From assembly GCF_001659605.2 (NCBI RefSeq), contig NC_035174.2:6326389-6390388 (forward strand): a stretch of 64,000 bases of DNA, given 5' to 3'. The notes beneath the pieces are model-generated. The model had not been told where the DNA came from, did not search any database, and saw only the letters and a list, made by a program, of their open reading frames with translations. This document shows, piece by piece, positions 38,776 through 50,700 of the stretch. Position 1 is the stretch's first letter. Each line of letters opens with the position of its first letter. This stretch comes from Manihot esculenta. Taxonomy: Eukaryota; Streptophyta; Magnoliopsida; Malpighiales; Euphorbiaceae. Made by a program: the position numbers and the translations under genes.

Positions 38776-38826
38776 ATAGGTAGTGGAAAGAAGAGTTGCA
38801 TGGGAGAAAGAGGTGGGCAAAGGGTG

Positions 38827-38836
38827 TATTTAAATA
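38827..38836 (-). promoter_or_regulatory. Probable TATA box of the PRE gene
   Basis: On the - strand the sequence CCTATTTAAATACACC provides a TATA-like core about 255 bp upstream of the start codon. It is followed by a pyrimidine-rich leader (many CTT and CT runs), a usual plant promoter layout. No transcript evidence was available. Confidence 0.45.
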
Positions 38837-38840
38837 GGGT

Positions 38841-41800
38841 TTGTGGAGAGACAATGTGTGTGTGTGAGAGAGATTTCTAGAGATACGCCATACTGTCTGT
38901 GTTTCCAAGCAGAGTAGTTTTGATCTCAGGCGACTCTCTCTTTCTTTCTCAAAGAGAGAGAAGATGTGCTTGGTTTTGAGCTAGCAAGTGTGTGTCACAG
39001 TGTCAGTCCTCTACACGCAATACCATGGTGTTTTTTTTTGCTACAATCACCGAATTTTCTTATTAAGTGAATTAAGATTAAATTATATTCATATCAAATG
39101 GACCGACTGAGTTTATTTTTAATTACCTCCATTCACAATACTCTACTTCCCATTGCTTTAACTCTATTTCTCTTGATGTAAACAATAATTAAAATAATGA
39201 TTATTTTCTGTTAATGTGATTTTTTTATATAATATTATAAATATCACTATAAGATTTGAATTTGATACTTATTACTAAGAAGTATCACAGTTAACAAAAC
39301 AAAAAATGCGAAATTAAATTGATAAATACATAAAATTACATATAGATAAATTCCTCAAGATATGTATTTAAAAAAAAAGAGAATATTTTTAATTGTGTCT
39401 TGATGATTAATAAATTAAGAAGTTTAACTCTTTAAAAATGTTCGGCTAAATCAAGAAATTTAATCAAAAAATAATAAATTAAAAATTCTTAATTTTATAT
39501 TTAAATAAAAAATAAAAAAATTTGGGCTAAATATTCAAATTTATAGTTTTTTTTAATAATTTAAATTTATAGTTAAATTAAGTTGAGAGTGAAACTCATC
39601 AACTAAGTTAAAGAAAAATCAAAATGAACTGTAAAATTAATGATTTAGCTAAATAATTTCTCATGCAGGCAAGCTAAATCGAAGAAGGGCTTAGCAGTTG
39701 ACTGGTCAAAAGGGTGAAAGCAGAAAACAACACACCATGTTCTTGTCCGAAGCAGATGCACACCACCGCACGTGCCCAAGCGTTAACCGACCCGGTTCCA
39801 CGGTATAGATCCATTTTTTCTAATCAAAAAAGCATTGCTCAATAAAATATTGTGCAACACTTTCCTCTTTGTTACCTCTAATTTACTATATTAAGCTTCT
39901 AGTGATGTCACTGACGGTTAAAGTAGTGAAATCCAATAGAATTCCTTCACATAAATATAATAAAAATATAAAAAAATATACACAAATAATTATTTATCAC
40001 TCAGCATTTTTTAAATTTAAATTTCATAAAAATACAATTTTTTTAATATTTAATTTTATAAAATTTAACTATTTAATTTCTGCGTTCCCTATATCTACCT
40101 AGCTATATATCTCTCCCTAGTAATAAAAACAAAATTGAAGAATGTAACATCACATATATATATTGAATAGGCTTGAGAGGTAGAACAGGACATATACCAT
40201 TAAATAGCCGATCAAGTTTTGGTAAATAAAATGAGATAGCCCAATGCAACAGGATATGCAGTGGCATCGAATTCAGTGGAAGACTTGAGGCTTCAATGAA
40301 TTTTATATGCCTTTGGCTAAAAATTAGAAAAAAAAAAAAACACTAGAGCCCTCGCACAGAAAATTGGAGGAGAAAGGACAACCACCACTTCTTTATTTAT
40401 TTATTTTTTTTTATGGTTTGCAATTGCATGCATGTGCTGTCTTATAATTACACGATTTCTATATTTCCACCACACTAAGATTCCTGTTTATAGATGTATT
40501 CATTATTTTTTTGAGGAAACAAACACTGTTACTGAATTTTATTTTGCATGCATTGTGAAGTAGCTAGAGAAAAACTTTCAATAATTTATTTCCCTGCAAA
40601 TTGTATATATAAACATTTATACATGGCTGTAATCCGCTGCCGCAAAGCAAGATGATAAGTTGCAAAATCCCAAAATCTGGAGCTTTGAAATTGCCGTGAC
40701 CCAAATAATTAATTATTATTTATCTCATTTTCACCGATTCATGCTTCTTCCATTAGCCAGCTATCCCATTCGTGGATAAAGAAAAAACATGATTTTTAAT
40801 TTAATCCTATAGCTTAAATGCAAGATTGATCTAATATGAATTTGTTGGGAGAGCATAAACATGATTTTTAATTCCCGTGAGCACGTGCACTCTTAATTTA
40901 GCTTCTGCCGCATCCAATTGTTGAAAACAGAGAACAGAAAACAGATCTATATGCAATAATTTTTGGATCGAATCCTCCACTGTGGGTGCTTTTAAAAACT
41001 TTAAAAATGCTATAACGACATGGTCAAATAAACATTATTGTTATTATTTTCATGCATAACGTATTTTTTGTTTTATTTTTTTTTTAATTAATATCAAGAA
41101 GATAAATTATACTTCAGGTGGATCTATTGTTAATTTCCACCACCTTTCCTTGGCAGCTAGCTTAAGTAGGTATTATTAAGGACACCGTTTTTCATATATT
41201 GGGGTGCGATTATCATAAAGATGTCTTTTGATTCATTAGATGCACTGACCACTTAGCCATGCAAGACTCTTAATCTTGATTCATTACATGCATTATAATG
41301 ATTATTTTAAAAAATAAAAATTAATTAAATATCATCTTGGATTGAGAGCTACACCTATTGAAGCACAAGAAATACTCAACTACCAAAATCTTGATAACTG
41401 TATGCATAGAAAATCGTATGGGGTTTCGCAGAATCAAGAATAAGAAGACATAGAGTTCTTCTTTTGAGTTAAATTCTTGAAAGTATCAATCTATGGAAGC
41501 AATTCATTCAAAAGCTTCTTCATGTGTACGTCTGCATGATGCAGGGGCAAGATTCAGGATTGATTGATGCTCAGAGGTTTTATATAAAAATATATACATA
41601 TATCATGTGGCAAAATTTTAATCAAAGATGATCAGCGTGCATCTCGGAGCACATGAGCTTGGATCCAATGGACAGCGAGGACTGTGCTCAATGTCACGAG
41701 GAACCCTTGTTTGTTTTAAGTTTCTTTGAAATCCAGTGGGCAAGAAGATGAGAATATATATTTTCTTTTTGACAGTCCAAGAAAGATATAATTTGATCTT

Positions 41801-44800
41801 CTTAGCATATGCTTTTGTACTATTTTTCTTATATTATAATAATCTTATATGTTTCCATAGTATTAATTTGTTTAATATTCAATATTTATTTTATTTATTT
41901 ATAAATTTCCTTCGCATTTTCTTTTAAGTCGGTGAAAATAAAATATCATTATTAGAAAAATATTGAATTTAAATATTATTTTAATCGTTGAAAATAATCG
42001 AATAGTACGGACTAACTTATAATTAATAGTTATGTAATAAAGTAATATCTTATTAATATTTCTTTGTTTTGTCAAAAGAAATATTTTTCAAGAAGTGAAA
42101 TTTTTTTTAGCATTTAGAGTATTTAAAAAATTAATAAATAAAAATATCTTATTGATAAAAAAAATAAAATCATTTATAAGGAAAATAACTCTTCTCAAAA
42201 GTGAATTATTTTTAAAACTTTTAAAAATCTTTCTAATTAATACAATTCCACTTTTTACATATAAATCATATCAATATTGTTTATTCTTTAACCATGTAAT
42301 CAAACAACGTAACATGAATTATTTTGTTAAAATATAATTTTAAAAGTAATTTTAATATTAATTAAGATTATTGAAAATTGGACAACTTTTTTAATAGCAC
42401 ATATTAATTATAAGCACGTTTAATAATTTTTCTTTTATGAGAGCTCAGCTAAGCTGCACATTGATTAATTATTTGTTTGGCAGCTGATGAGAAAGGAAGT
42501 AGGAAAGCAAAGACTCGAAAAAACAGTGCACGTGCTGGACATACAAACAGCATTTATCTTCTCTTCCTTCCATTGATGGAGCCAAAGAGATACATGTTAA
42601 CTAAATTTTATTATGAAAAATATGAAGTTGAATCATTCTTTCGATCCATCTGTTAATATTTGATACAGTATATGTTTCTATTCTTGAGCTAAAATTATTG
42701 TTTCTATGTCAGTAATAAAGAAACAAATCAACACCTTTTTCATGTTACAAAAAAATCATACTATCCGTTTGAAGTAATAGGACGGAATCATATGTTATTC
42801 AAGTCATAGCTATGAATAGTAATTTCATGCACAATAGTTTAGAGAGAGATAAAATGTAAGGAGTCGAGTTTAGATCTAAATACTATTGTCACTTAATCCA
42901 TACAAATTGTAACAAGTTGATAGTTCTGAAGTATTAAGTAATCTAAATATTATTTAGATTAGGAATAGGAGTTAGAGCGAGATAACTGTTTGTTTCTTAT
43001 GTTAACGGTTAACTAACACTTTGAGAATAAGGTTATTTACAAATGCAATAAAAAAGTTTGACTTACATCACATACATACCAACTTGTAAAGTCTGCAACT
43101 AAACTACAGAAACTCTTATCTATGTTTTAGAGATTGTCCAGTGATAAATGTAATTGAAGGTTAATTTTACCAGAAAAAACTGTTGGAATGTTTTTTTTCA
43201 ATTTTGGTCTTACAGTACAATAATAGCTTACTGATAATCTCAAGGATAGCAGCACTAAGAGATACAGCTCTGAATCTGTACCATGCCTCCTTTTAGCATA
43301 TTGATCGAGAGGTGTGCGGACAATTTAGTTTGTACCATAAGCACTCATATGGCAAGTCTCCAAATCTTAGATTTTCCATCAGATGTGGCTCCAACATAAT
43401 AAGAGTGGCATCGCTATCCACTCCATTCTGTAATCTAACTTAATGCTTCATTTGTTTATTAAAAAAAAAGAATTTACTTACATCTCTATTTTAATTATTT
43501 AAATTTATTATAATTATATTCTACATTTTTTTATAATTAAATTCTAACATTTTAAAATTATTTTAAATGTATCATATTATTATTTCTACCATTATTAATA
43601 TAATTATCACATTATTCGACAGATTATTATCGTGTCATATCAATAAAATTTATAGTTAATTATAAAAAATATATATATATTCTGTATTTTTTATTATAAT
43701 TTTATCTATTTTTTTATTTTTTACTAATTAAACTATATATTTTTTTAAATATTCAACTAAATACATCCTATCATTATTAATATTATTGAAAATTAACAAA
43801 ATTATCAAGTCATGCTTTTTCACTATTAAATATATTTTTAATTTTACTTTTATTTTATTTTTAATTTAACTTTCTCAATAATTTTTAATATTAATTTATC
43901 TTAATTTTATTTGAATATTATCGATCGATTTTTCTTAAATATATTTGATATTTTTATACTTAATATTATTTTTAAAATTATTGTTAAAAAATAATCTTAT
44001 TAAATATATTAATTATAAAAATATTAAAATTAATTTAAAATAATATTTAATATGATTTATTTTTAAAAAATATCAAAATTATAAAATAATTTCTTTTTTA
44101 GTATACATTTTTCTAAATTATTCTTTTACCTTTCAACTATAATGCCAATCACATATTTTTTAAATTATGTTAATAATTAAAATAAATTTCAAAAGAAAAA
44201 TATATAAATTAAATTAAAATTTAATTATCTAGCCTACCTTGATTTATCGACTAAAAATATATGTAATTCATATATGAAATAAATATTTTTTAATATAATT
44301 TTTTTATTGATACCCATTGTGCCATTTATAACTTTTCTTACTTTTATTTAAATAGGATTCTAATATGAAAGATTCAGAGTTTTAGGATAATATCAACTTT
44401 TGCTGGTATGTGCTTTTTTTTTAACAATTATTTACTTATATAAATACAAGGAAAGTGTTGCAAAGAAAAAAGGGAAGACTAATGAAAAGTCATGAACAAA
44501 AGTCCAAGCCCATTAGCTAGATGATAATTGGTAATAATAATAAAATTTAAACAAAAAAATTAAGAAATTTGTAGGAACAAAATGGAGCTGATGGACAAAA
44601 TTGGCCCTCAAAATTTATAGGAAGTTGATAGTTGATGCCTTGATGGTTGGTGTTTCGCCTAATCAATATTGGGCTTTCCTTTGGGTCTTTCATACAAACA
44701 GGCTTAAGCCTTTTGTTCCGTCTTTATGGGCCATTTCCAGAATCCATAAGTCAGGTCAGAAACTAAGCGTCAGCCGCCAAGCCCAGTTCATTTGTATTTC

Positions 44801-45004
44801 AGAATAATTAGTCCAGGTATTAAATTGGAAATTAATTGTTAGATAATCAAAAATTTTGGGTGCTTATATACCTTAAACAACTAAATCAATTAAATTTAAT
44901 TGAAAAATAAAGAATTTGAACTTTATTTAATTTGATCAATTTTAACAATTTTTTTAAAAAAATAATATTTATGATTTTATTATTCCATTAAAGAAGTCAC
45001 AGTA
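38841..45004. other. Long gene-empty spacer with three G-boxes
   Basis: Over 6 kb without a recognisable gene. The DNA is AT-rich, and short open frames such as those near 39870-40100 and 42095-42337 are low-complexity Lys/Ile/Phe strings. Perfect CACGTG G-boxes lie at 39769-39774, 40882-40887 and 42529-42534. G-boxes are PIF and bZIP sites, and PRE genes are known PIF/BZR targets, but at 1.2-4 kb distance the link is speculative. The less AT-rich part at 42850-43430 and the one at 44570-44815 may be old repeat fragments that I cannot classify. Confidence 0.45.
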
Positions 45005-45257
45005 GAAAGAGGTTGATTAATATACTAAACTTTCAAGTTTGATTCAAAATAGGCACTCGTTACTAACAAATGGACAATCATATTCGTAGATCTACAGCTA
45101 AAACAACATTTAGCATTAATGATCTCACTTAAAAGATATTTACAATTACTAACAATCAAACCAAATGATGATCTAACAGAAAATCCTAATGAATTAATTG
45201 CTTGAACAACTAAAAGGGTATCCGATTCAATCAGAACCCGCTGCTAACTTTCACTCT
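45005..45257 (-). pseudogene. LINE RNase H domain, C-terminal part (left of the Ty3 insertion)
   Basis: On the - strand this segment reads RVLIESDTLLVVQAINSLG, followed by matches to the middle and end of the RNase H domain of plant LINEs (a segment with LIVSNCKYLLSEI, then NMIVHLLVTSAYF). The N-terminal half of the same domain lies on the other side of the Ty3 element at 55014-55200. The two halves were one copy before the insertion. The frame is broken in places. Confidence 0.7.
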
Positions 45258-45262
45258 TTATC
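45258..45262. repeat. Target-site duplication, left copy (TTATC)
   Basis: TTATC directly precedes the TGTAAT start of the 5' LTR. The same five bases follow the TTACA end of the 3' LTR at 55009-55013. Five bases is the usual duplication length for Ty3/Gypsy integrases, and the perfect match agrees with a recent insertion. Confidence 0.9.
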
Positions 45263-45439
45263 TGTAATACCCGGCTAGACTCCGGTATCGGAATCCCTAC
45301 CGTCCGGTGGGACCTCGGATGTCGGAAACCTCTAGAAGGGTAAAACTATGATTTTATGAAATGTTTTCATGTATTTCATGTTTTTAAGTAAGAAATTAAA
45401 TGAGTTTTTGCATGAAAAATCTTTGGAGGAAAACCCAGG

Positions 45440-45590
45440 TTCGTCCGCCGAACATGCATGCTTTCGGAGGGACTTTAGGCGCCCGAAAGCATGAGTAAGG
45501 GAAGTCCAGGTTCGGCCGCCGAACCTCATGTTCGGCCGCCGAACCTTGCATGCATGCGGAGGCACTTTCGGCCCCCGAACGTGGCCTGGC
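45440..45590. repeat. Palindromic GTTCGGC-C-GCCGAAC array in U3
   Basis: Several copies and variants of a 15-bp inverted repeat (arms GTTCGGC/GCCGAAC around one base) lie between 45440 and 45590, immediately upstream of the TATA box, with related units such as TTTCGGCCCCCGAAC. Placement suggests cis-acting promoter elements. The 3' LTR has one extra unit at 53010-53030. Confidence 0.8.
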
Positions 45591-45598
45591 CAGCCACC

Positions 45599-45606
45599 TA
45601 TAAAAG
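45599..45606 (+). promoter_or_regulatory. TATA box of the 5' LTR
   Basis: TATAAAAG in the context CACCTATAAAAGGGGC, a near-ideal plant TATA box at the U3/R boundary region. The identical motif lies at 53176-53183 in the 3' LTR, from which read-out transcription to the right could start. Confidence 0.8.
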
Positions 45607-46127
45607 GGGCACTTAGCCGAAATGAGAGAGTTTTCTCCCATTTTCAGCCGCAGCAAGCTTCCGACCTCCCTCTCCCAAATCTTGTGTTTTTCCTTCAATC
45701 CCCACCATTTTCTTTGAGTTTTAAGGTTCCACAAAGGTTTTTGAGTGTTTTTAAGCAAGTTTGGAGCTTGGAAGTCTTAGAGCTAAATCCCTCCATTTTC
45801 CGAGCTAGGGTCATTCTTCCTCTCGATCTTCAAGAGGTAAGCTTCGATCTATGCTTCTTTTATGTTTTATGAAAGTTTTATACAAGTTGATGGGGTAGAA
45901 TGCATGTTTAGGCTTGTTGTTAGGTTTATGGGTTTATGTTGTGATTTGAACAATGTATGTTGGAAATGTGTTGTTTGAAGTGTTGTAGTTGGGGTATATT
46001 ATAGTTTGAGACCCCTAGGTGTGATGTATGATGTGTATGCATGTGTAGAAACAAGTTTATGCATGTTTTGAGGTGTTTTGGAGGCTGTGGACACAAGGGA
46101 GCCAAGTTTCTGCCCTTCGGCAGAAAC

Positions 46128-46310
46128 TCCGGTTCGGCCGCCGAACCCCCTTGTGGAGGCAGTTTCGGCTGCCGAAGCCTGCCCCCGAAACTCAAGTTTC
46201 GTCTCTGTCTGGGAGGTTCGGCCGCCGAAAGTGCCGCCGAACCTGCATGACTTTCGGCTGCAGAGGGACTTTCGGCCGCCGAACCTGCCGCCGAAAGTGC
46301 CCTGTTCAGC
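46128..46310. repeat. Second GC-rich TTCGGC/GCCGAA cluster in the transcribed leader
   Basis: About six TTCGGC and six GCCGAA hexamers are interleaved within 180 bp downstream of the predicted transcription start, so the RNA leader can form several short hairpins. Copies at 53705-53887 in the 3' LTR are identical by eye. High CG and CHG density makes it a likely DNA-methylation target. Confidence 0.8.
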
Positions 46311-46690
46311 CATTTCTTGCATGTTTTCATGTGATGTTTTCAGGATGTTTTAGGGGGTTTTTGGGGAGTATTTTAGAGTCATATTCAGGTATGTTTGGTC
46401 CCTCATTTGAGTCCACCTGTGTAGGTTCGGACCCGAGGAACCGAGACCCCCAGCAGTAAGCCAGCTGCTTCAGAGTCTCTTCAGAGCTAGCCAGAGGTGA
46501 GTGGAATAAACTTTAAATTTTAAAGCAAATTAATGAAATGTTTTAGCATGATTCACGCATCATGAATGCCATGAGATATATCAGGTTGTTTGCATTAGAA
46601 TTCACGAATATGTTGCATTGCATACTTTGTTGTTGATGCGGATGAATGTTGAATGATCCATTAGCCCTTTTATGTCATGATAGCCTATGT

Positions 46691-46784
46691 GAGTCCAGGT
46701 GTGCCTGCTACGGCTCTACGCCCCTGGCACTATGACTGATTATGGAAGTCCGGGTGTGCCTGCTACGGCTCTACGCCCCCGGCA
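46691..46784 (+). repeat. 55-bp direct repeat in the LTR leader
   Basis: The unit GTGTGCCTGCTACGGCTCTA, followed by CGCCCC(T/C)GGCA, occurs at about 46700 and 46755, each preceded by AGTCC(A/G)GG. It is repeated identically in the 3' LTR (54268-54361). The strong conservation between the two units suggests either a recent duplication or a constrained RNA or DNA element. Confidence 0.8.
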
Positions 46785-47434
46785 TGTATAAGTAAGAAAG
46801 ATAGGGGCTAAATGGTGACAAGTTCATCCTTGTTGTGAAATGTTTGTGTTATGGCGCATACATGAAAGCATGATTTAAATTGATGTTTTATTATTCTGCT
46901 CACTGGGCTCTAGTAGCTCACCCCACTCCCTTTATCCCCAGAGTTGCAGGTACAGGATAGATCGGGAAGTCGGCTAGAGTGAAGTTAAGTCATGTATGTT
47001 GTAATAGATAGTAGTGGACATGAATATGATGTAATGAGTAATTATGACCATGTAATGTAATGAATAATTTGATGATGTATTGAGGATTATAGTAGTGCAT
47101 GACCTAGAGGTGTGTGAATCCCCATTATGTACAGAGTGTTTAATGAGTAATGATGTTAATGACCATGATTATCCAAGCTGATATGTATGATGATGATACC
47201 CCATTGGAGTATTTGATGAGGACTCCAGTGTGGGGTTTATGTATGATTTTGTGCATGCACAGGTTTTGCTTGGATAAGAGAAAAGAAAAATTTTTACAGA
47301 TCATGTATATGTTGTTATGTATGGGATTCCACAGGTTTACAGGAGGTATGTAGGCTTGCTACGGGTCCCGGCGGCCTTAAGCCGACCTGGATCCTAGCGC
47401 CGGTAACGGGTCGGATTTCCGGGTCGTTACAGAG

Positions 47435-47446
47435 TGGTATCAGAGC
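47435..47446 (+). promoter_or_regulatory. Primer binding site, initiator tRNA-Met
   Basis: TGGTATCAGAGC lies three bases after the 5' LTR. It is the standard plant retrotransposon primer site, complementary to the 3' end of initiator methionine tRNA, and starts minus-strand DNA synthesis. Confidence 0.92.
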
Positions 47447-47701
47447 CCTAGGTTCATATGGTCGGACCTAGAGTGTCGGGCTCATAGATGTTCTAGAAGG
47501 TCAAGCACACTAGGAAAATCATGTCCACTAGGATAGGATGTAGAGTCCTGTCTATATGATGATATGATATGCCATGATGATATGCATGTGCATAAATGCT
47601 ATGATATGATGCTATGTATGTGATGAGGGTTCATGTGTTTCCACATGAACCATATGATGCTAATGATTGTTTATGCTATGTGCTGTTTTTCAGAAGGTAG
47701 A

Positions 47702-50700
47702 ATGAGAGGAACTCGTCGATCTGCACGATTGACTGGAGTGCCACCTCAGGACGAGGGCGCTGATGCCCGTCCTTCAGCTTTGCCTAGGGCAATGTCCAGT
47801 AGGTCCAACAGAGACAGAGTAGCTAGAGACCCTAGAAGGTCTTTGGATCTGGGTAGAAGCAGATCAGTAAGGGGAACAGTGCAGGGAGGAATGTCTGAGG
47901 ATATGGAAGTAGATCAGAGGAGGGATGGCAGTCTCGGTGTGAGCATGTCGGAAGAGGGCATGGGAGAATCAGAAGGAGGCACTCAGGCCTCGAGTTATGT
48001 CCAGCCACATCACTATCCACCCCATTCACACCATCCAGGGTATTCGATGGGAGGTACATCGGATTACCCCAGTTTTAGCCCTTATCCTCCACACATGCCA
48101 TACCCACCTTACTACCCACCATACTCTCAGTACCCCACGTACCCACCTCCACCTCCCTATACCAGTACAGCAAACCCTACCCCAGGGGATGTTGCACCTC
48201 CACCACCACCAGTACCTACTGTCCCGGAAACACAAGTACCCAAACCTACCTCATCTGGAGGGAGCAAGGTCAAGATGACCGATTATATGAAGTTGGGTGC
48301 TCCTCAGTACCGAGCAGGCGATGACCCATTTGAGTATCTGAGCAGAGTCAAGACTATTACAGATGAGATAGGGGCTGATGACAGTAGAGCCATTCAGATG
48401 GCTGGGTTCACACTGGAGTGCAAGAAGGCACGTGGTTGGTTTAAGAACTATGTGAACCCGAGAGCGGATAGTATGTCCTGGGAGGAGTTCGCAAATGAGT
48501 TTGCAGGATGGGCTTTCCCTGAGAGCTCTAGAGAGCAGAAGATAATAGAATTCGAACAGTTGAGGCAGACTGAACAGATGAGTGTGGAGGAGTACACAGA
48601 CAGGTTCCTGGAGTTGTTGCCATATGCTGGGCAGAATTTGGACACAGATCAAAAGAAGTCAAGTAGATATATTATGAGGCTGCACTCCAGGTATTCCTCT
48701 TTGATACAATCAGCAGAGAGGGAGAGTTTCCATGCCATAGTGGATATGGCTAGGAGAATGGAGGCTTGTGCCATCGTTGAGGGGAAGGTAAAACAGTCAG
48801 TGGCACAGTCTTCTGGTTCCAAGATCCCAGGTGGGGAAAGGTTAGACTCTTCTTCTCTGAGTGCAGCAGTTGCAGGCAGTAAGAAGTGGGACAGAGGCCA
48901 CAGAAAATCTAAGAAGAATAAGTTCTGGAACAAGATCAAGTCAGGTCTGGGTTTAGGCAGTGGCTCAAGCTCTGGCGCAGAGGTTACAGCATGTATGAGA
49001 TGTGGGAGACCACACAAGGGAGTATGTCTGGCAGGGACAAACACATGTTTCAGATGCGGACAGACGGGTCATTTGGCTCGGGATTGTCCTAGAGCAGCTT
49101 TTGCAGCACCGTCTCAGCAGATAGCCTCCGGCAGTGTGGTGCAGCCAGTAGCTCCAGCCGCAACACAGGCCAGTGGCAGAGGCAGAGGGAGAGGGTCAGC
49201 CTCTTCATCAGCAGGATACAGAGGTGAAGGTCCATCAGCTCCGGCACGGATCTTCACTATGACTCAGCAGGAGGCCAACACATCCAACACCGTGGTGGCA
49301 GGTAATCTCATCATTGGTTGTTCTGATGTGTATGCCTTAATGGACCCGGGTGCATCTCATTCTTTTGTTGCCCCGAGAGTCGTGGAGAGGGTAGGATTGA
49401 TGGTCTCTGGGTTAGAGTGTCCCCTATGGGTCAGTGGACCCAAGTGTGACCCGTCAGTGGCAGAGGCAGTCTGCCAATGTAGTCCAGTTTTCATAGAGGG
49501 AAGATGCCTTTCCGCCGACCTCGTGGTTCTAGATTTGACAGATTTTGACGTCATTCTAGGGATGGATTGGTTATCGACTCATGGTGCTACCTTGGACTGT
49601 AGAGACAAGGTAGTCAGATTCAGAGATCAGGATGGGTCAGAGGTCGTCTTCAGAGGAGACAAGAGGGGTACACCTAGAGGTCTGATCTCAGCTCTTCAGG
49701 CTCGTAGGTTGCTTAGGAGGGGATGTCAGGGGTTTCTAGCTCATGTGAGGGAGTTAGATAGTCATGTCAGAGAGCCCGCCTCAGTGCCTGTGGTGAGTGA
49801 GTTCTTAGATGTTTTCCCAGACGAGCTGCCAGGGTTACCACCTGCTAGGGAGATAGAGTTCGAGATTGAGTTAATGCCTGGTACCAGACCGATCTCTATC
49901 CCTCCCTACAGGATGGCACCAGCTGAATTGAAAGAACTGAAGGAACAGTTGCAGGAGCTGGTAGATAAGGGTTTCATCCGACCGAGTACTTCACCTTGGG
50001 GTGCTCCGGTTTTGTTTGTCAGGAAGAAGGATGGATCCCTCAGACTTTGTATCGACTACAGACAGTTGAACAAGGTCACTACCAAGAACAAGTACCCTTT
50101 GCCAAGGATCGACGATCTATTCGACCAGCTAACAGGAGCAGGTTGTTTCTCCAAAATAGATATGAGATCAGGGTACCATCAGTTGAGGATAAGGAATGAA
50201 GATATACCGAAGACAGCTTTCAGGACCAGGTATGGGCACTATGAGTTCCTTGTGATGCCGTTTGGGCTGACCAACGCCCCTGCAGCATTCATGGACCTCA
50301 TGAACAGAGTATTCAGTCAGTATCTGGATCACTTCGTTATTGTCTTCATAGATGATATCTTAGTGTATTCCAGAAATGCAGAGGAGCATGCCCATCACCT
50401 GAGGACAGTTTTGCAGACCTTGAGAGAGCATGGCTTGTATGCCAAGTTCTCCAAGTGTGAGTTTTGGCTCAGGAGCATATCATTCTTGGGGCACATTGTG
50501 TCAGAACAGGGTATTGAAGTAGACCCCAAGAAGGTAGAGGCTGTAGCTAACTGGCCTAGACCCACCACAGTGACCGAGATCAAGAGTTTTCTGGGTTTAG
50601 CAGGTTACTACAGGAGGTTCGTTCAGGACTTCTCAAGGATTGCTGCTCCTATGACCAAATTGACAAAGAAGAATCAGAAGTTTATATGGACCGATCAGTG

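Larger units (their letters stand above)
45263..47431 (+). repeat. 5' LTR of the Ty3/Gypsy element (2169 bp)
   Basis: Begins TGTAATACCCGG and ends GGGTCGTTACA, with TG...CA termini. U3 has a palindrome-rich GC segment (45440-45590), then CTATAAAAGGGGC with the TATA box at 45599-45606, so transcription should start near 45630. Downstream are strong donor-like sites AG|GTAAGC (45837) and AG|GTGAGT (46497), a second GC-rich palindrome cluster (46128-46310), and a 55-bp direct repeat (46691-46784). No genuine protein is encoded; Ala-rich open frames here follow from the GCC repeats. Confidence 0.95.

Noticed and set aside
39869..42337. Short open frames in the spacer right of the PRE gene
   Set aside because: Low-complexity Ile/Lys/Phe strings typical of AT-rich DNA, with no start context, splice structure or domain.
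45396..46459. Several 90-134 codon open frames on both strands of each LTR, rich in Ala, Glu and Arg
   Set aside because: They translate the GCC/TTCGGC repeats in different frames, appear in both LTRs only because the LTRs are copies, and have no domain content.
47633..47701. Upstream in-frame start for the gag-pol frame (MCFHMNHMM...)
   Set aside because: The extension is Met/His-rich leader sequence containing a likely splice acceptor; gag-like basic sequence begins only at 47702.
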